Positions 47,801 through 54,983 of a DNA stretch of 64,000 nt are shown here, one piece after another; within the stretch, counting starts at the first letter, position 1, and every line of letters starts with the position of its first letter. Position numbers and translations under genes: made by a program. Source of the stretch: Gammaproteobacteria bacterium (GTDB taxonomy: Bacteria; Pseudomonadota; Gammaproteobacteria; Pseudomonadales; Halieaceae); the NCBI GenBank assembly GCA_030427085.1, contig JAUHXH010000003.1, positions 62,001 to 126,000 of the forward strand, given 5' to 3'. Below the pieces are notes generated by a model, which did not search any database, was not told where the DNA came from, and saw only the letters and a program-made list of their open reading frames with translations.

Positions 47801-49241
47801 GAGTACTGCTCTGATCGCCGGTGACGCGGGTAATGTAACCGTTGACGCACCCACTACAGTGCCACAGCTGACACCTTACGATGTCCGCCTGATCTGGGAT
47901 CTGCCCCCTTCAGACGTTGGGGACCGTTTCTTCGGCTCGGTAACCCTGGGATCGGACGCGTCTAATCCCGGTAACATCGGCACGATCCCTGTGACGATTG
48001 TGCGCGGACCGGACGATGTCATGTTCGAGGTCAGCGATGTAATGCCGCAGGCCGGCGATACACTCACCTTCTCGATTGAAGTGGCGCCGAATCTCACGCC
48101 AGAAGATCGGAACTACACTATCGATGCTGCGATACCGGCCGGCTTTACGCTCGTACCCGGGTCGATCACCGGTGGTGGAACCGAATCTGGCGGTGTAATC
48201 AACTGGGGCGTTTCCCAGCCATCGCTGCTCGGCACACCCCCGACTTACGACGTGGTAACCAGCAATGATAACGCGGCCTGTGCGGCGCCATTCGCCAACA
48301 GCGGTGGTTATGTCGACCTTGAGGCATTCGCCATCTACCCGGATACCAGCGTCGTTGGTGACACGGTTACCTTTACTGCCTTCGGTGGTCAGAACTTCAA
48401 CTTCTACGGTGAGACCCTCACCGGTGGGTTGAATTTCACGGATGACGGCTTTGCCTTCTTCGGTGATCCGGCGGCAACGGGTCCGCTCCCGTTCATTAAT
48501 CAGCCCATTCCGAGTGTTGCTGACCCCAACAGCCTGATGGCGGTACTGTGGCGGGACTTCATTATCCCGACGCCTAGCACCACACCAGGGTCAGTGGTTG
48601 GGGTCTCCCTCGCCACTGCCGGTCCCGATCTGTCGATTATCGAATACGACAATCTGGAATCCTGGCCCGGTGGCGGCGGTGACAGCATCGACATCCAGGT
48701 GGCTATCCGCGGCGCAGCGAATAACTCACCAGACGTCTTTGAGATCATCTTCGCCTTCGATAACGTCAACGATGGTGGCAATCCATTCGGTACGATTGGC
48801 GTAGAAGACGCAACCGGGACGAACGGTACCCAGTACGCGTTCGACAACGTGGCTGTCACCGACGGTATGGCGATCTGCTTCGATCTGGCCGGCCCGTCGC
48901 TGGATCCGGTGGTGCTGACCTATCAGGTTACCGTCGATCCAGGAACAGAGGGCAGCACCATCACCTCAACCATGGAGAACGATGTCGATAGCGTGGGCGC
49001 AGAATTGGTCACTGAGACCATTGATGTAGAAGTTGGTTTGCCCCCGATCCCGGGTGATGTGAATGGTGACGGTGTGGTCGACCGCGCGGACCTCAATCTG
49101 ATTCTTGCGGCTCGCAATCAACCCGCAACCGGACCAGATGATCCTCGCGACATGAACGGCGACGGCGTGATCAACGCTCTGGACGCTCGCCTTCTGGTCC
49201 TTGCCTGCGATCTCCCGCGCTGCGCGACGCCAGTGCCCTGA
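44874..49241 (+). CDS. Secreted S8 subtilase with PA insert and C-terminal dockerin
   Basis: 1455 aa. ATG 44874 follows GAGGACACTCGCT and opens a signal peptide (LATITLSLGLTSAVIAIAS). An I9-like propeptide (RYIVQFEGDAVPLALA) precedes the catalytic domain. Asp205 (GIIDSGINHAHP), His281 (DTDGHGSHVAS) and Ser639 (GGTSMASPHIAG) form the triad. A PA domain is inserted at about 443-563 (ADQIVLCDRGSIARTAKGQN). Fn3/beta-rich modules follow, including a nidogen-like stretch (DDGFAFFG). Residues about 1392-1455 are a type I dockerin with two calcium loops (GDVNGDGVVDRADL, DMNGDGVINALDA). Dockerins bind cohesins, and a cohesin-like gene lies upstream. Probable extracellular protein degradation. Confidence 0.92.
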   Translation: MIRKLATITLSLGLTSAVIAIASDTPTPSGDPDVAFLQRTTAKNVNPNRRPHQDLQGNGEVSRYIVQFEGDAVPLALAKLSQRGQQQPDGSSDTVDMSSSAAQQQISTLQGEQGAILGRISSEAGSVEILRTHQRALNAAVIRMSAVTAQRVQNIPGVLAVERDQAVELSTPDSVPFIGADQLWDGSATSGTPYLGEGIVVGIIDSGINHAHPSFAATGADGYTVVNPLGDGNYLGECVSTPALCNSKLIGAYTFLDAQTSTPPDEILLPGDTPSRDTDGHGSHVASTAAGNVLSNIALPDADGNPGSIVFGQVAGVAPHANLVAFKVCAPSCFFSDIVAAVDQAIADGVVDVLNHSIGSPAGSPWASAQATAFLNARAAGIFVANSAGNSGPGAGTAEAAGNAPWVAGVAATTHDRSYPSKFLQDMTGGDTTPPADITGASVSGGITGDIVYAGDFPTANGSANDTQPEQCLDPFPPGTFTADQIVLCDRGSIARTAKGQNVRDGGAGGFILGNLSGGATSVNADSHVIPAIHIDSDDADDMRTWLATGTDHVGTITSVDTAVTDPAAGDNLAGFSSRGPYTGFDILAPNTAAPGSDILAAGAELTPAQVDLIGILYAGTPSENPSVPGDFGAIGGTSMASPHIAGTAALLKQARPGWSDAEVLSAIMTTGTWDLVKEDGVTPADPFDFGGGRVRVDQAVNAGLLLDETSSNFEAADPALGGDPATLNVAGLVKQNCVLECSWTRTVKATDGGSWTTSTSDPSISVNPTSFSLAAGETQVLEVSVNASGLPTDVWAHGRVNLLPAAGPDQHLTVSFVPTGGEVPTELEITASRDADSFLVQGLMSVEITDMQVAVNGFVAPTETAMSLDQDSDNSTPYDDPTDGADFVLVPIPGGDIRFVAFTEDATTDSPDLDLRVGFDANGNGVPEDFEEICISASASSNETCDISGSAPPGNLWVLVQNWQSSATPPDNAILSTALIAGDAGNVTVDAPTTVPQLTPYDVRLIWDLPPSDVGDRFFGSVTLGSDASNPGNIGTIPVTIVRGPDDVMFEVSDVMPQAGDTLTFSIEVAPNLTPEDRNYTIDAAIPAGFTLVPGSITGGGTESGGVINWGVSQPSLLGTPPTYDVVTSNDNAACAAPFANSGGYVDLEAFAIYPDTSVVGDTVTFTAFGGQNFNFYGETLTGGLNFTDDGFAFFGDPAATGPLPFINQPIPSVADPNSLMAVLWRDFIIPTPSTTPGSVVGVSLATAGPDLSIIEYDNLESWPGGGGDSIDIQVAIRGAANNSPDVFEIIFAFDNVNDGGNPFGTIGVEDATGTNGTQYAFDNVAVTDGMAICFDLAGPSLDPVVLTYQVTVDPGTEGSTITSTMENDVDSVGAELVTETIDVEVGLPPIPGDVNGDGVVDRADLNLILAARNQPATGPDDPRDMNGDGVINALDARLLVLACDLPRCATPVP

Positions 49242-49260
49242 TCGCTGTTCCCAGTACTCA

Positions 49261-49294
49261 AAGGGTGTGCACGTAAGTGCACACCCTTTTTTTT
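49261..49294 (+). terminator. Rho-independent terminator after the subtilase
   Basis: AAGGGTGTGCAC, loop GTAA, GTGCACACCCTT: a 12-bp perfect stem running into a T-run (49287-49294). Very strong. Confidence 0.9.
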
Positions 49295-49437
49295 GCTACC
49301 GGAAAATCAATTCGTCCAGCAGCCCGTGACTTCAGCTTCATGAATAAACTATATACATATTGCTAGTTGGAGCAGTAGCCCGGCGCTCGGGTATAACTTC
49401 ATTGTGGATCATCAATTGCAATGGAGAGGACAAGACC

Positions 49438-50148
49438 GTGGCCACTACTGATCGAAGACGCAACCTACCAGGAACCACCTTAGCGCGATGGGTTATCGCC
49501 GCCCTGTTGACGGTGACGATGGTCGTGCCGGCGCACGCCACCTTGATCGAACTCGTTCTCGACGTGCCCTCGGGCTTCGACCTGTCCCTGAATGGCGCAC
49601 CGGCCGCCCCCAGCGGCCATGTTACGGTGCGCGGGATACTGGACAATACGCTCCCCGAATTCAGGAGTGGCGGATCGGACTACGGCTATTTTGTCGTGAA
49701 TGAGATGTACTTCAGCGCGAGCAACTTCGGCATTGTGGATCAACTGGTAGTAACTTCTCATGACCCGCGTACCCTGGCATCGTCACTGCAGATCGCTCCC
49801 GATTTTTTTCGCCTGCATTTTAACGGCGGCGGTGGCTCGGGGGTTGGCCTGAGTGGCGGCACGCTCCCCACGGACCTGATGAGCGATGTAAACGATTTGT
49901 CCACATTGCCCATCGGTACGCATGCTTCCTTCAGCTATGCTTATGGTGTTAACGACTCGCCCAGAACGGGCATGCTCCTAACGCTGGCTTCCGGCGACAC
50001 ACTTGATGGGGTTGGGGGATCTGGAGTGTTTAGTGCCGGTGGGACACTTTCGGTGAACGCCTTCAGCGAAGTACCGGTGCCCGCGGCGCTGTGGCTGTTT
50101 GCCTCGGGCTTACTAGGGTTGTTCGGTATCAGGCGCAAATTGAACTGA
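49438..50148 (+). CDS. PEP-CTERM/VPLPA-type exported protein
   Basis: 236 aa from GTG 49438, preceded by GGAGAGGA. A signal peptide (WVIAALLTVTMVVPAHA) leads to a beta-rich, Gly/Ser-rich body with no recognised domain. The C-terminus VPVPAALWLFASGLLGLFGIRRK is a classic VPxPA sorting signal with hydrophobic helix and basic end, predicting exosortase-dependent export. Function unknown; probably an exopolysaccharide-associated surface protein as proposed for this class. Confidence 0.8.
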   Translation: MATTDRRRNLPGTTLARWVIAALLTVTMVVPAHATLIELVLDVPSGFDLSLNGAPAAPSGHVTVRGILDNTLPEFRSGGSDYGYFVVNEMYFSASNFGIVDQLVVTSHDPRTLASSLQIAPDFFRLHFNGGGGSGVGLSGGTLPTDLMSDVNDLSTLPIGTHASFSYAYGVNDSPRTGMLLTLASGDTLDGVGGSGVFSAGGTLSVNAFSEVPVPAALWLFASGLLGLFGIRRKLN

Positions 50149-50164
50149 CCATTTAATGGCTCAG

Positions 50165-50749
50165 CTACTGCAGGTCTGTACCGGTATCCAGCAGTATATA
50201 TACCCCGATACCGACCATGATAAGGCCGGGTAAATAATGCATAACGCGGCCCGGCTTTCCAAATCGCCGTAACCGGCGGGACAATTTCAGTATTAACCCA
50301 AGCCAGGCGCCCACGGCAACGACAAAGCCTGCGACGATAACAATTATTACGCCAGGCTCGCTTTCGGCGATCAGTGGGCCGAATACCAGCATTGTGTCTA
50401 CGCTGTTCGAAAGCAGCAGCACTGCGATGGCCCAGGTAGACGGTGCCGCCACCGCCGCCTGATCCGTTTCAGGCACGGACTGCAGGAGAACTCGCATCCC
50501 CAGAACTATCGGCAGCACGCCAAGATAACCGAGTGCACCAACCGGCAGGATCAGGGTAAACGCCGTAAAACAGAGGCAAACAACCAGTACCAGAACACTC
50601 GCGAGCAGAAAGCCGGAAATCACCGACCGTCGCTGCGGGTGGGCCGCAGTGATAGTCCCCAGCACCAGCAGGTTATCGAAATTCGTAGCCGCGTATGCCC
50701 CTATGATGAGCAACAGCGCACTTGCGATATCTATTTCACTCACAGGCAT
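50165..50749 (-). CDS. CadD-like cation transporter
   Basis: 194 aa, about six membrane helices, of the CadD/LysE-type superfamily. The N-terminal AYAATNFDNLLVLGTITAA corresponds to the conserved CadD motif with an acidic residue in helix 1. NSVDTMLVFGPLIA in the second half is the repeat counterpart. Family members export cadmium or related cations. It is convergent with the PEP-CTERM gene and divergent from the outer-membrane protein gene. Substrate not determinable. Confidence 0.75.
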   Translation of the reverse strand: MPVSEIDIASALLLIIGAYAATNFDNLLVLGTITAAHPQRRSVISGFLLASVLVLVVCLCFTAFTLILPVGALGYLGVLPIVLGMRVLLQSVPETDQAAVAAPSTWAIAVLLLSNSVDTMLVFGPLIAESEPGVIIVIVAGFVVAVGAWLGLILKLSRRLRRFGKPGRVMHYLPGLIMVGIGVYILLDTGTDLQ

Positions 50750-50863
50750 GGAAAGTCCTATCAGCGGCCATGGCAGCGCTGGCCATCTTTAACGCCGTTT
50801 CTTGATTCTTGGTAAGTATGCTGCATTTTGTTGCTGGTGCGCTCGCCTGTGGCGCAGCGGTGA

Positions 50864-50914
50864 CGCGAAATGACCGATGGACGCGCCGAAGCTGGGTAAT
50901 ACTCAACGTCAACG
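50864..50914 (+). promoter_or_regulatory. 51-bp conserved element, copy A (putative AraC site)
   Basis: CGCSAAATGACCGATGGAC, 7 variable bases, AGCTGGGYAATACT, 4 variable bases, GTCAAYG. Copy A lies 43 bases before the outer-membrane protein start. An ungapped second copy lies upstream of the araC-like gene and the DUF3604 gene. Block structure suggests a regulator-binding site overlapping a promoter. Confidence 0.65.
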
Positions 50915-50957
50915 GTTAGGAATGAAGCCGATAACCCGTTCCAGGGAGGGGGAGGCA

Positions 50958-51743
50958 ATGATCTGTCCACATGCACATTTGGGTAGAATGCGCCGCCTGA
51001 CGCTCGGAGCACTGTGGGTGATCCTGTCCCTTATTCAGCCGGCTGCAGCCGCTGATGAGTGGGCGTTTCAGCTTTCCCCTTATGCCTGGCTCGCAGGGAT
51101 GAAGGGCAATACTGGCAAACTCCCGGACGGTACACCGGTGTACACCGAGGTCTCTCCCAGCGACGTCGTTGAAGACGTCGAAGCAACGCTGATGCTCATT
51201 TTCAACGCCAATCGCGGTGCTCACGGGATCTACACGGATATATTCTTCGCGGACATCCAGTCCGACGAGGAAGTTCTGCCTCCACCTGTCGATCTATCGC
51301 TGAAGGTCCGGGCAAAAAATACTGTGGTTTCGGTCGCCTACCAGTACCAGTTTTTCCGAAGTGAGGCTGCAAGCGCGGAATTGATGGTCGGCGCGCGTTA
51401 TTGGGATACAGAGGCTCAGCTCAACTTCAAGGGCGGAGGTGGCTTGCTCGAGGGCCAGCGCCTGAGCAGCAGCGATTCCTGGGTTGACCCGCTGTTGGGT
51501 ATCAAGGGCAGTTTCCCACTGGGTGATTCCCGGTTCTACTTTGTAGGCGGCGGAGCGATCGGGGGCTTCAATGTAGGCTCCGATTGGTTTTACGAAGTGA
51601 GCGGCGCTGTTGGATACCGCTGGACCGACTCCATTGCGACGGCAGTGGGATACCGGCTGTTTGACGTCGATTACGACAACGACGATTTTCTGTATGACAT
51701 CACTCAACAGGGTTGGCAGATTGGCCTGAGTTGGAGCTTCTGA
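50958..51743 (+). CDS. Predicted outer-membrane beta-barrel protein
   Basis: 261 aa from ATG 50958, preceded by GGGAGGGGGAGG. A signal peptide (LTLGALWVILSLIQPAAAA) is followed by WAFQLSPYAWLAGMKGNTG. Alternating amphipathic strands continue to a terminal Phe (GWQIGLSWSF), as in outer-membrane barrels assembled by the Bam machinery. No substrate-specific motif. The conserved 51-bp element lies just upstream and the AraC-type gene is downstream and convergent, so this is a likely target of that regulator. Confidence 0.75.
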   Translation: MICPHAHLGRMRRLTLGALWVILSLIQPAAAADEWAFQLSPYAWLAGMKGNTGKLPDGTPVYTEVSPSDVVEDVEATLMLIFNANRGAHGIYTDIFFADIQSDEEVLPPPVDLSLKVRAKNTVVSVAYQYQFFRSEAASAELMVGARYWDTEAQLNFKGGGGLLEGQRLSSSDSWVDPLLGIKGSFPLGDSRFYFVGGGAIGGFNVGSDWFYEVSGAVGYRWTDSIATAVGYRLFDVDYDNDDFLYDITQQGWQIGLSWSF

Positions 51744-51750
51744 TCACAAG

Positions 51751-52824
51751 CTACGCGTATGTCTTCCGGAAGTCGGCGGGCGATGTCCCCGTCGCATTGC
51801 GAAAGGCGCGGGCAAAATTTGATGCGTCGGTGTAGGTGAGTTCCGAGGCTATCTCAGCGATTGATTTATCAGAGCTGGACAGCCATTTGCTGGCCAGTTG
51901 AACGCGAGCGTCGCTGAGGATTTGCTTGAAGCTCGTTCCATTATCGGCCAGGCGTCGTTGCAACTTGCGCGGGTTCATGCCCGCGGCTTCAGCCGTAACT
52001 GCAAGGCTCGTCGTACCCTCATGTAGCAGGGAGTCGACCAGAAACTCTATAGAACTTAAAAAACTGTCCGGGAAAGGTGGCACATTCGGCTCGCTTGTAC
52101 CGCGAGCCGGGAGCTTCGTAGTGCCATATGTAGTGCCATATGTAGTGCCATAGCTGGCGAGTGGTTTGAGCAACACAGATCGCCCCAGAGTCAGGGAAGA
52201 ATGGGCAAGCCCTGTCACTATTTTTCCGCCATGGGCAGATGCCCAATCCGCCAGTAGCGTATCGGTGCCTGTGCGTAATCCAATCTCGGTGGGGTTCCAG
52301 TCCGGCCCGATCATACCCCGCAGTGTATTAATGGTCAGTATCAGGGAATAGCCGTCGGCAATGGCAGGTCCAAGACCGCTGCCTCCGGCCAATACCTGAT
52401 TGATGCGTACGTCGTCCCCCTCTTCCGCCAACCAGTAGGTCAGGCCACGATTCTCCAGTGTGGAAATAAACCGGGAGCCTGTCTTCAGGTAGCCCTGTAC
52501 GTTGGCCGACTGCTGCAGGTTACGCCCGAATACACCGAGGTCGAAGGCCGAGGTCCTCTCTGCCACTTGTATGCCAAGGTCGGGCAGGTCTTCCCCGGTG
52601 GCCACCAGTTCGAGGAAGCGATAACCAGAGTGCAGCGACACCATGCCAGCCGGATTGGCAAGTTGCGTTAGTGGCAGGTTGGCCCGAAGCAACCACGGTT
52701 CTGCCGGACGGCCGGTGTCGTCAAGAAAGGTGATAAATGGGAATAACGAGCTGCTGCGTACGAAGGGTATCGGCGACGAACAGCAACAGCGGCGAGTTCC
52801 GGGCGGAGCGGATAATTGATCCAT
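51751..52824 (-). CDS. AraC-family transcriptional regulator
   Basis: 357 aa. The N-terminal about 220 residues form the 'arabinose-binding' sensor domain common in OruR-like regulators (ANPAGMVSLHSGYRFLEL). The C-terminal about 95 residues hold the two helix-turn-helix units: SLAVTAEAAGMNPRKLQRRL and KSIAEIASELTYTDASNFARAF, ending GTSPADFRKTYA. Start ATG 52824. The interdomain linker contains three YGTT units encoded by a 12-bp tandem repeat. Copies of a 51-bp element flank the gene, suggesting control of the neighbouring barrel, of DUF3604 and of itself. Confidence 0.88.
   Translation of the reverse strand: MDQLSAPPGTRRCCCSSPIPFVRSSSLFPFITFLDDTGRPAEPWLLRANLPLTQLANPAGMVSLHSGYRFLELVATGEDLPDLGIQVAERTSAFDLGVFGRNLQQSANVQGYLKTGSRFISTLENRGLTYWLAEEGDDVRINQVLAGGSGLGPAIADGYSLILTINTLRGMIGPDWNPTEIGLRTGTDTLLADWASAHGGKIVTGLAHSSLTLGRSVLLKPLASYGTTYGTTYGTTKLPARGTSEPNVPPFPDSFLSSIEFLVDSLLHEGTTSLAVTAEAAGMNPRKLQRRLADNGTSFKQILSDARVQLASKWLSSSDKSIAEIASELTYTDASNFARAFRNATGTSPADFRKTYA
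52118..52152. repeat. 12-bp tandem repeat (3 copies) in the AraC linker
   Basis: GTAGTGCCATAT repeated three times, the last copy lacking its final base. It encodes YGTT three times in frame on the minus strand. Copy-number change would alter linker length by four residues without a frameshift. Confidence 0.85.
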
Positions 52825-52877
52825 ATCAATATTCGGCGCTTTTTTCTAACGGGATAAGCGGCCAATCCATATTGTGT

Positions 52878-52928
52878 CGCCAAATGACCGATGGACTTAG
52901 TTTAGCTGGGCAATACTTGTAGTCAATG
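52878..52928 (+). promoter_or_regulatory. 51-bp conserved element, copy B (putative AraC site)
   Basis: Second, ungapped copy of the element at 50864-50914. It shares the 19-base first block (one variable position), the 14-base second block (one variable position) and GTCAAYG. It lies 54 bases upstream of the araC-like ATG and about 130 bases upstream of the DUF3604 start, in the divergent intergenic region. Confidence 0.65.
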
Positions 52929-52999
52929 CCTCAAGCGAAGGCACATCGACCCATGGGCAACCTCGAAAGTGGAAGCGATGGTGGGGCGAAACTCGTATG

Positions 53000-53005
53000 T
53001 ATAAT
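53000..53005 (+). promoter_or_regulatory. -10 hexamer of the DUF3604 gene
   Basis: Perfect TATAAT, 56 bases before the DUF3604 ATG at 53061. The -35 region is poor, consistent with an activator-dependent promoter. Confidence 0.45.
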
Positions 53006-53060
53006 TTTTGTATTCCGAATGGTCGGTCATTTTAGCGGTACTACCAAGAGGTGCCTCATT

Positions 53061-54983
53061 ATGAGCAGTAGTCGCATTTGGTTATTTCCAATCATCCTGG
53101 CTTATACGAGCCTGGTTTCTGCCCAGGACGCTGGTCAGCCTCCCGAGACGCCACCGTCCAGGGAAGATCCGGAGCTACCCTACTCCCCCTACGCTAACGG
53201 TACGGCACAGACCCATGTGTACTGGGGCGATACTCACCTGCATACCGCCTTCTCCATGGATGCAGGCGCTTTTGGCAACCGCCTGGGGCTGGACGAGGCC
53301 TATCGGCTTGCCCGTGGCGAGGAAGTCGAGTCCACCACGGCCGGGCGAGTCAGGCTGGCGCGGCCGCTGGATTTTCTGGTGATCGCTGACCACTCGGACA
53401 ACATGGGGTTTTTCCCTGATCTCTTTGGTGGCGACAAAGCCATCATGAAAGACCCCAAGGGTAAACAGTGGTACGACGACCTTCAGGCGGGCAAGGGCAT
53501 GGAGGTCGCCATGGAGATCATCGACTCATTCTCCCGCGGCACATTTCCCGATGCTCTGATGTACTGGCCGGATAGCCCGATGTTCGCCAGCGCCTGGGAC
53601 AAAACGATAGACGCCGCGGAAAAATATAACGAACCGGGACGATTCACTGCTTTCATTGGCTACGAGTGGACGTCGCAGGTCCCCCCGGGCCAAAACCTGC
53701 ACCGGGTGGTGATTTACCGTGACGGCGAGGAGAAGGCGCGCCAGACCGTACCCGCCACTACCTACCCGCCCCAGGGCAGCACCGACCCCGAGTACCTGTG
53801 GCAAAAACTGCAGGCTTACGAGGACAAAACCGACGGTAAATTACTGGCCATCGCCCATAACGGCAACCTGTCGAATGGCCTGATGTTTCCCCTCATCAAT
53901 CCAGTGGACGATAAGCCTCTCACACCAGAATATGTGCAAACCCGGGCGCGCTGGGAGCCCCTCTATGAAGTGACTCAGATTAAAGGGGATGGTGAAGCGC
54001 ACCCTCTGCTGTCACCGGACGACGAGTATGCCGACTATGGCACCTGGGACAAGGGCAACCTGAACCTGAGTGAACCAAAAACGGACGACATGCTACTGCA
54101 CGAATATGCCCGCAGTGCGCTGCTGCTGGGCCTCGAACTCGAGGCTGACTTGGGTACCAATCCGTATAAATTCGGCATGATCGGATCCACCGACAGCCAC
54201 ACTTCCCTGGCCACTGCCGACGATGACAATTTTTTCGGCAAACACTCCGGCTCGGAACCAGGTCCCGAGCGCATGAAGCACCCTTTCGCCTCTTTCGGCG
54301 GCAAGACCATTATGGGCTGGGAGACTCTGGCATCGGGTTACGCCGCCGTGTGGGCAACCGACAACAGCCGAGAGGCGCTGTTCGACGCGATGAAGCGCAA
54401 GGAAACGTACGCCACCACCGGCCCGCGAATGCTGGTGCGCTTCTTCGGCGGCTATAACTTCGATGCCGCCGACACCCGTACCCGTCAGCCGGCAAGGGTT
54501 GGCTACCGCAAGGGCGTACCGATGGGCGGCGACCTGCCAAAACCACCGGCTACTGATGCGTCTCCCAACTTCCTGATCGCTGCGCTCAAGGATCCGATCG
54601 GTGCGAACCTCGATCGTATCCAGGTCGTGAAGGGCTGGGTGGGGGCAGATGGCGAGCGTCACGAACGGATTTATGACGTAGCCGTGTCTGATGGCCGCAA
54701 GATCGGCAAGGATGGACGCTGCACTACGCCGGTAGGAAACACTGTTGATCTCAACAGCGCGACCTGGAGCAATAGCATCGGTGAAACGGAGTTTATCACT
54801 GCCTGGGAAGATCCAGATTTCGATCACGAACTCGCGGCCTTCTACTACGTGCGGGTCCTGGAGATCCCGACCCCTCGCTGGACCGCCTATGACAGCGCCT
54901 ACTATGGCGTGCCGTTGGAGAAAGGAGACAGCGGTATCCAACAGGAGAGAGCGTATACCTCACCCATCTGGTATACACCCTGA
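53061..54983 (+). CDS. DUF3604 exported protein (PHP-like metal hydrolase fold)
   Basis: 640 aa from ATG 53061, preceded by GAGGTG, with a signal peptide (RIWLFPIILAYTSLVSAQ). An upstream ATG (52926) would lie before the TATAAT and add no signal. Metal-site candidates typical of PHP-like folds are WGDTHLHTAFSMDA, DFLVIADHSDNMG, LAIAHNGNLSNG and GSTDSHTSL. The C-terminus is a beta-rich domain (YYVRVLEIPTPRWTAYDS). DUF3604 proteins are common in marine bacteria; no substrate is established to my knowledge. It is coupled to the downstream hydrolase through a CTGA overlap, and a conserved element shared with the barrel gene lies upstream. Confidence 0.88.
   Translation: MSSSRIWLFPIILAYTSLVSAQDAGQPPETPPSREDPELPYSPYANGTAQTHVYWGDTHLHTAFSMDAGAFGNRLGLDEAYRLARGEEVESTTAGRVRLARPLDFLVIADHSDNMGFFPDLFGGDKAIMKDPKGKQWYDDLQAGKGMEVAMEIIDSFSRGTFPDALMYWPDSPMFASAWDKTIDAAEKYNEPGRFTAFIGYEWTSQVPPGQNLHRVVIYRDGEEKARQTVPATTYPPQGSTDPEYLWQKLQAYEDKTDGKLLAIAHNGNLSNGLMFPLINPVDDKPLTPEYVQTRARWEPLYEVTQIKGDGEAHPLLSPDDEYADYGTWDKGNLNLSEPKTDDMLLHEYARSALLLGLELEADLGTNPYKFGMIGSTDSHTSLATADDDNFFGKHSGSEPGPERMKHPFASFGGKTIMGWETLASGYAAVWATDNSREALFDAMKRKETYATTGPRMLVRFFGGYNFDAADTRTRQPARVGYRKGVPMGGDLPKPPATDASPNFLIAALKDPIGANLDRIQVVKGWVGADGERHERIYDVAVSDGRKIGKDGRCTTPVGNTVDLNSATWSNSIGETEFITAWEDPDFDHELAAFYYVRVLEIPTPRWTAYDSAYYGVPLEKGDSGIQQERAYTSPIWYTP

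Noticed and set aside
49295-49437. Sigma-54 promoter upstream of a PEP-CTERM gene
   Set aside because: The TGGCAC-N5-TTGC pattern often linked to PEP-CTERM genes was looked for here and upstream of 44030 and 59843, and not found.
52926-53060. N-terminal extension of the DUF3604 protein from an upstream ATG
   Set aside because: A perfect TATAAT lies inside it, while ATG 53061 has a good ribosome-binding site and signal peptide.
54093-54941. 282-codon minus-strand open frame inside the DUF3604 gene
   Set aside because: No signal peptide or domain; the opposite strand carries conserved metal-site motifs.
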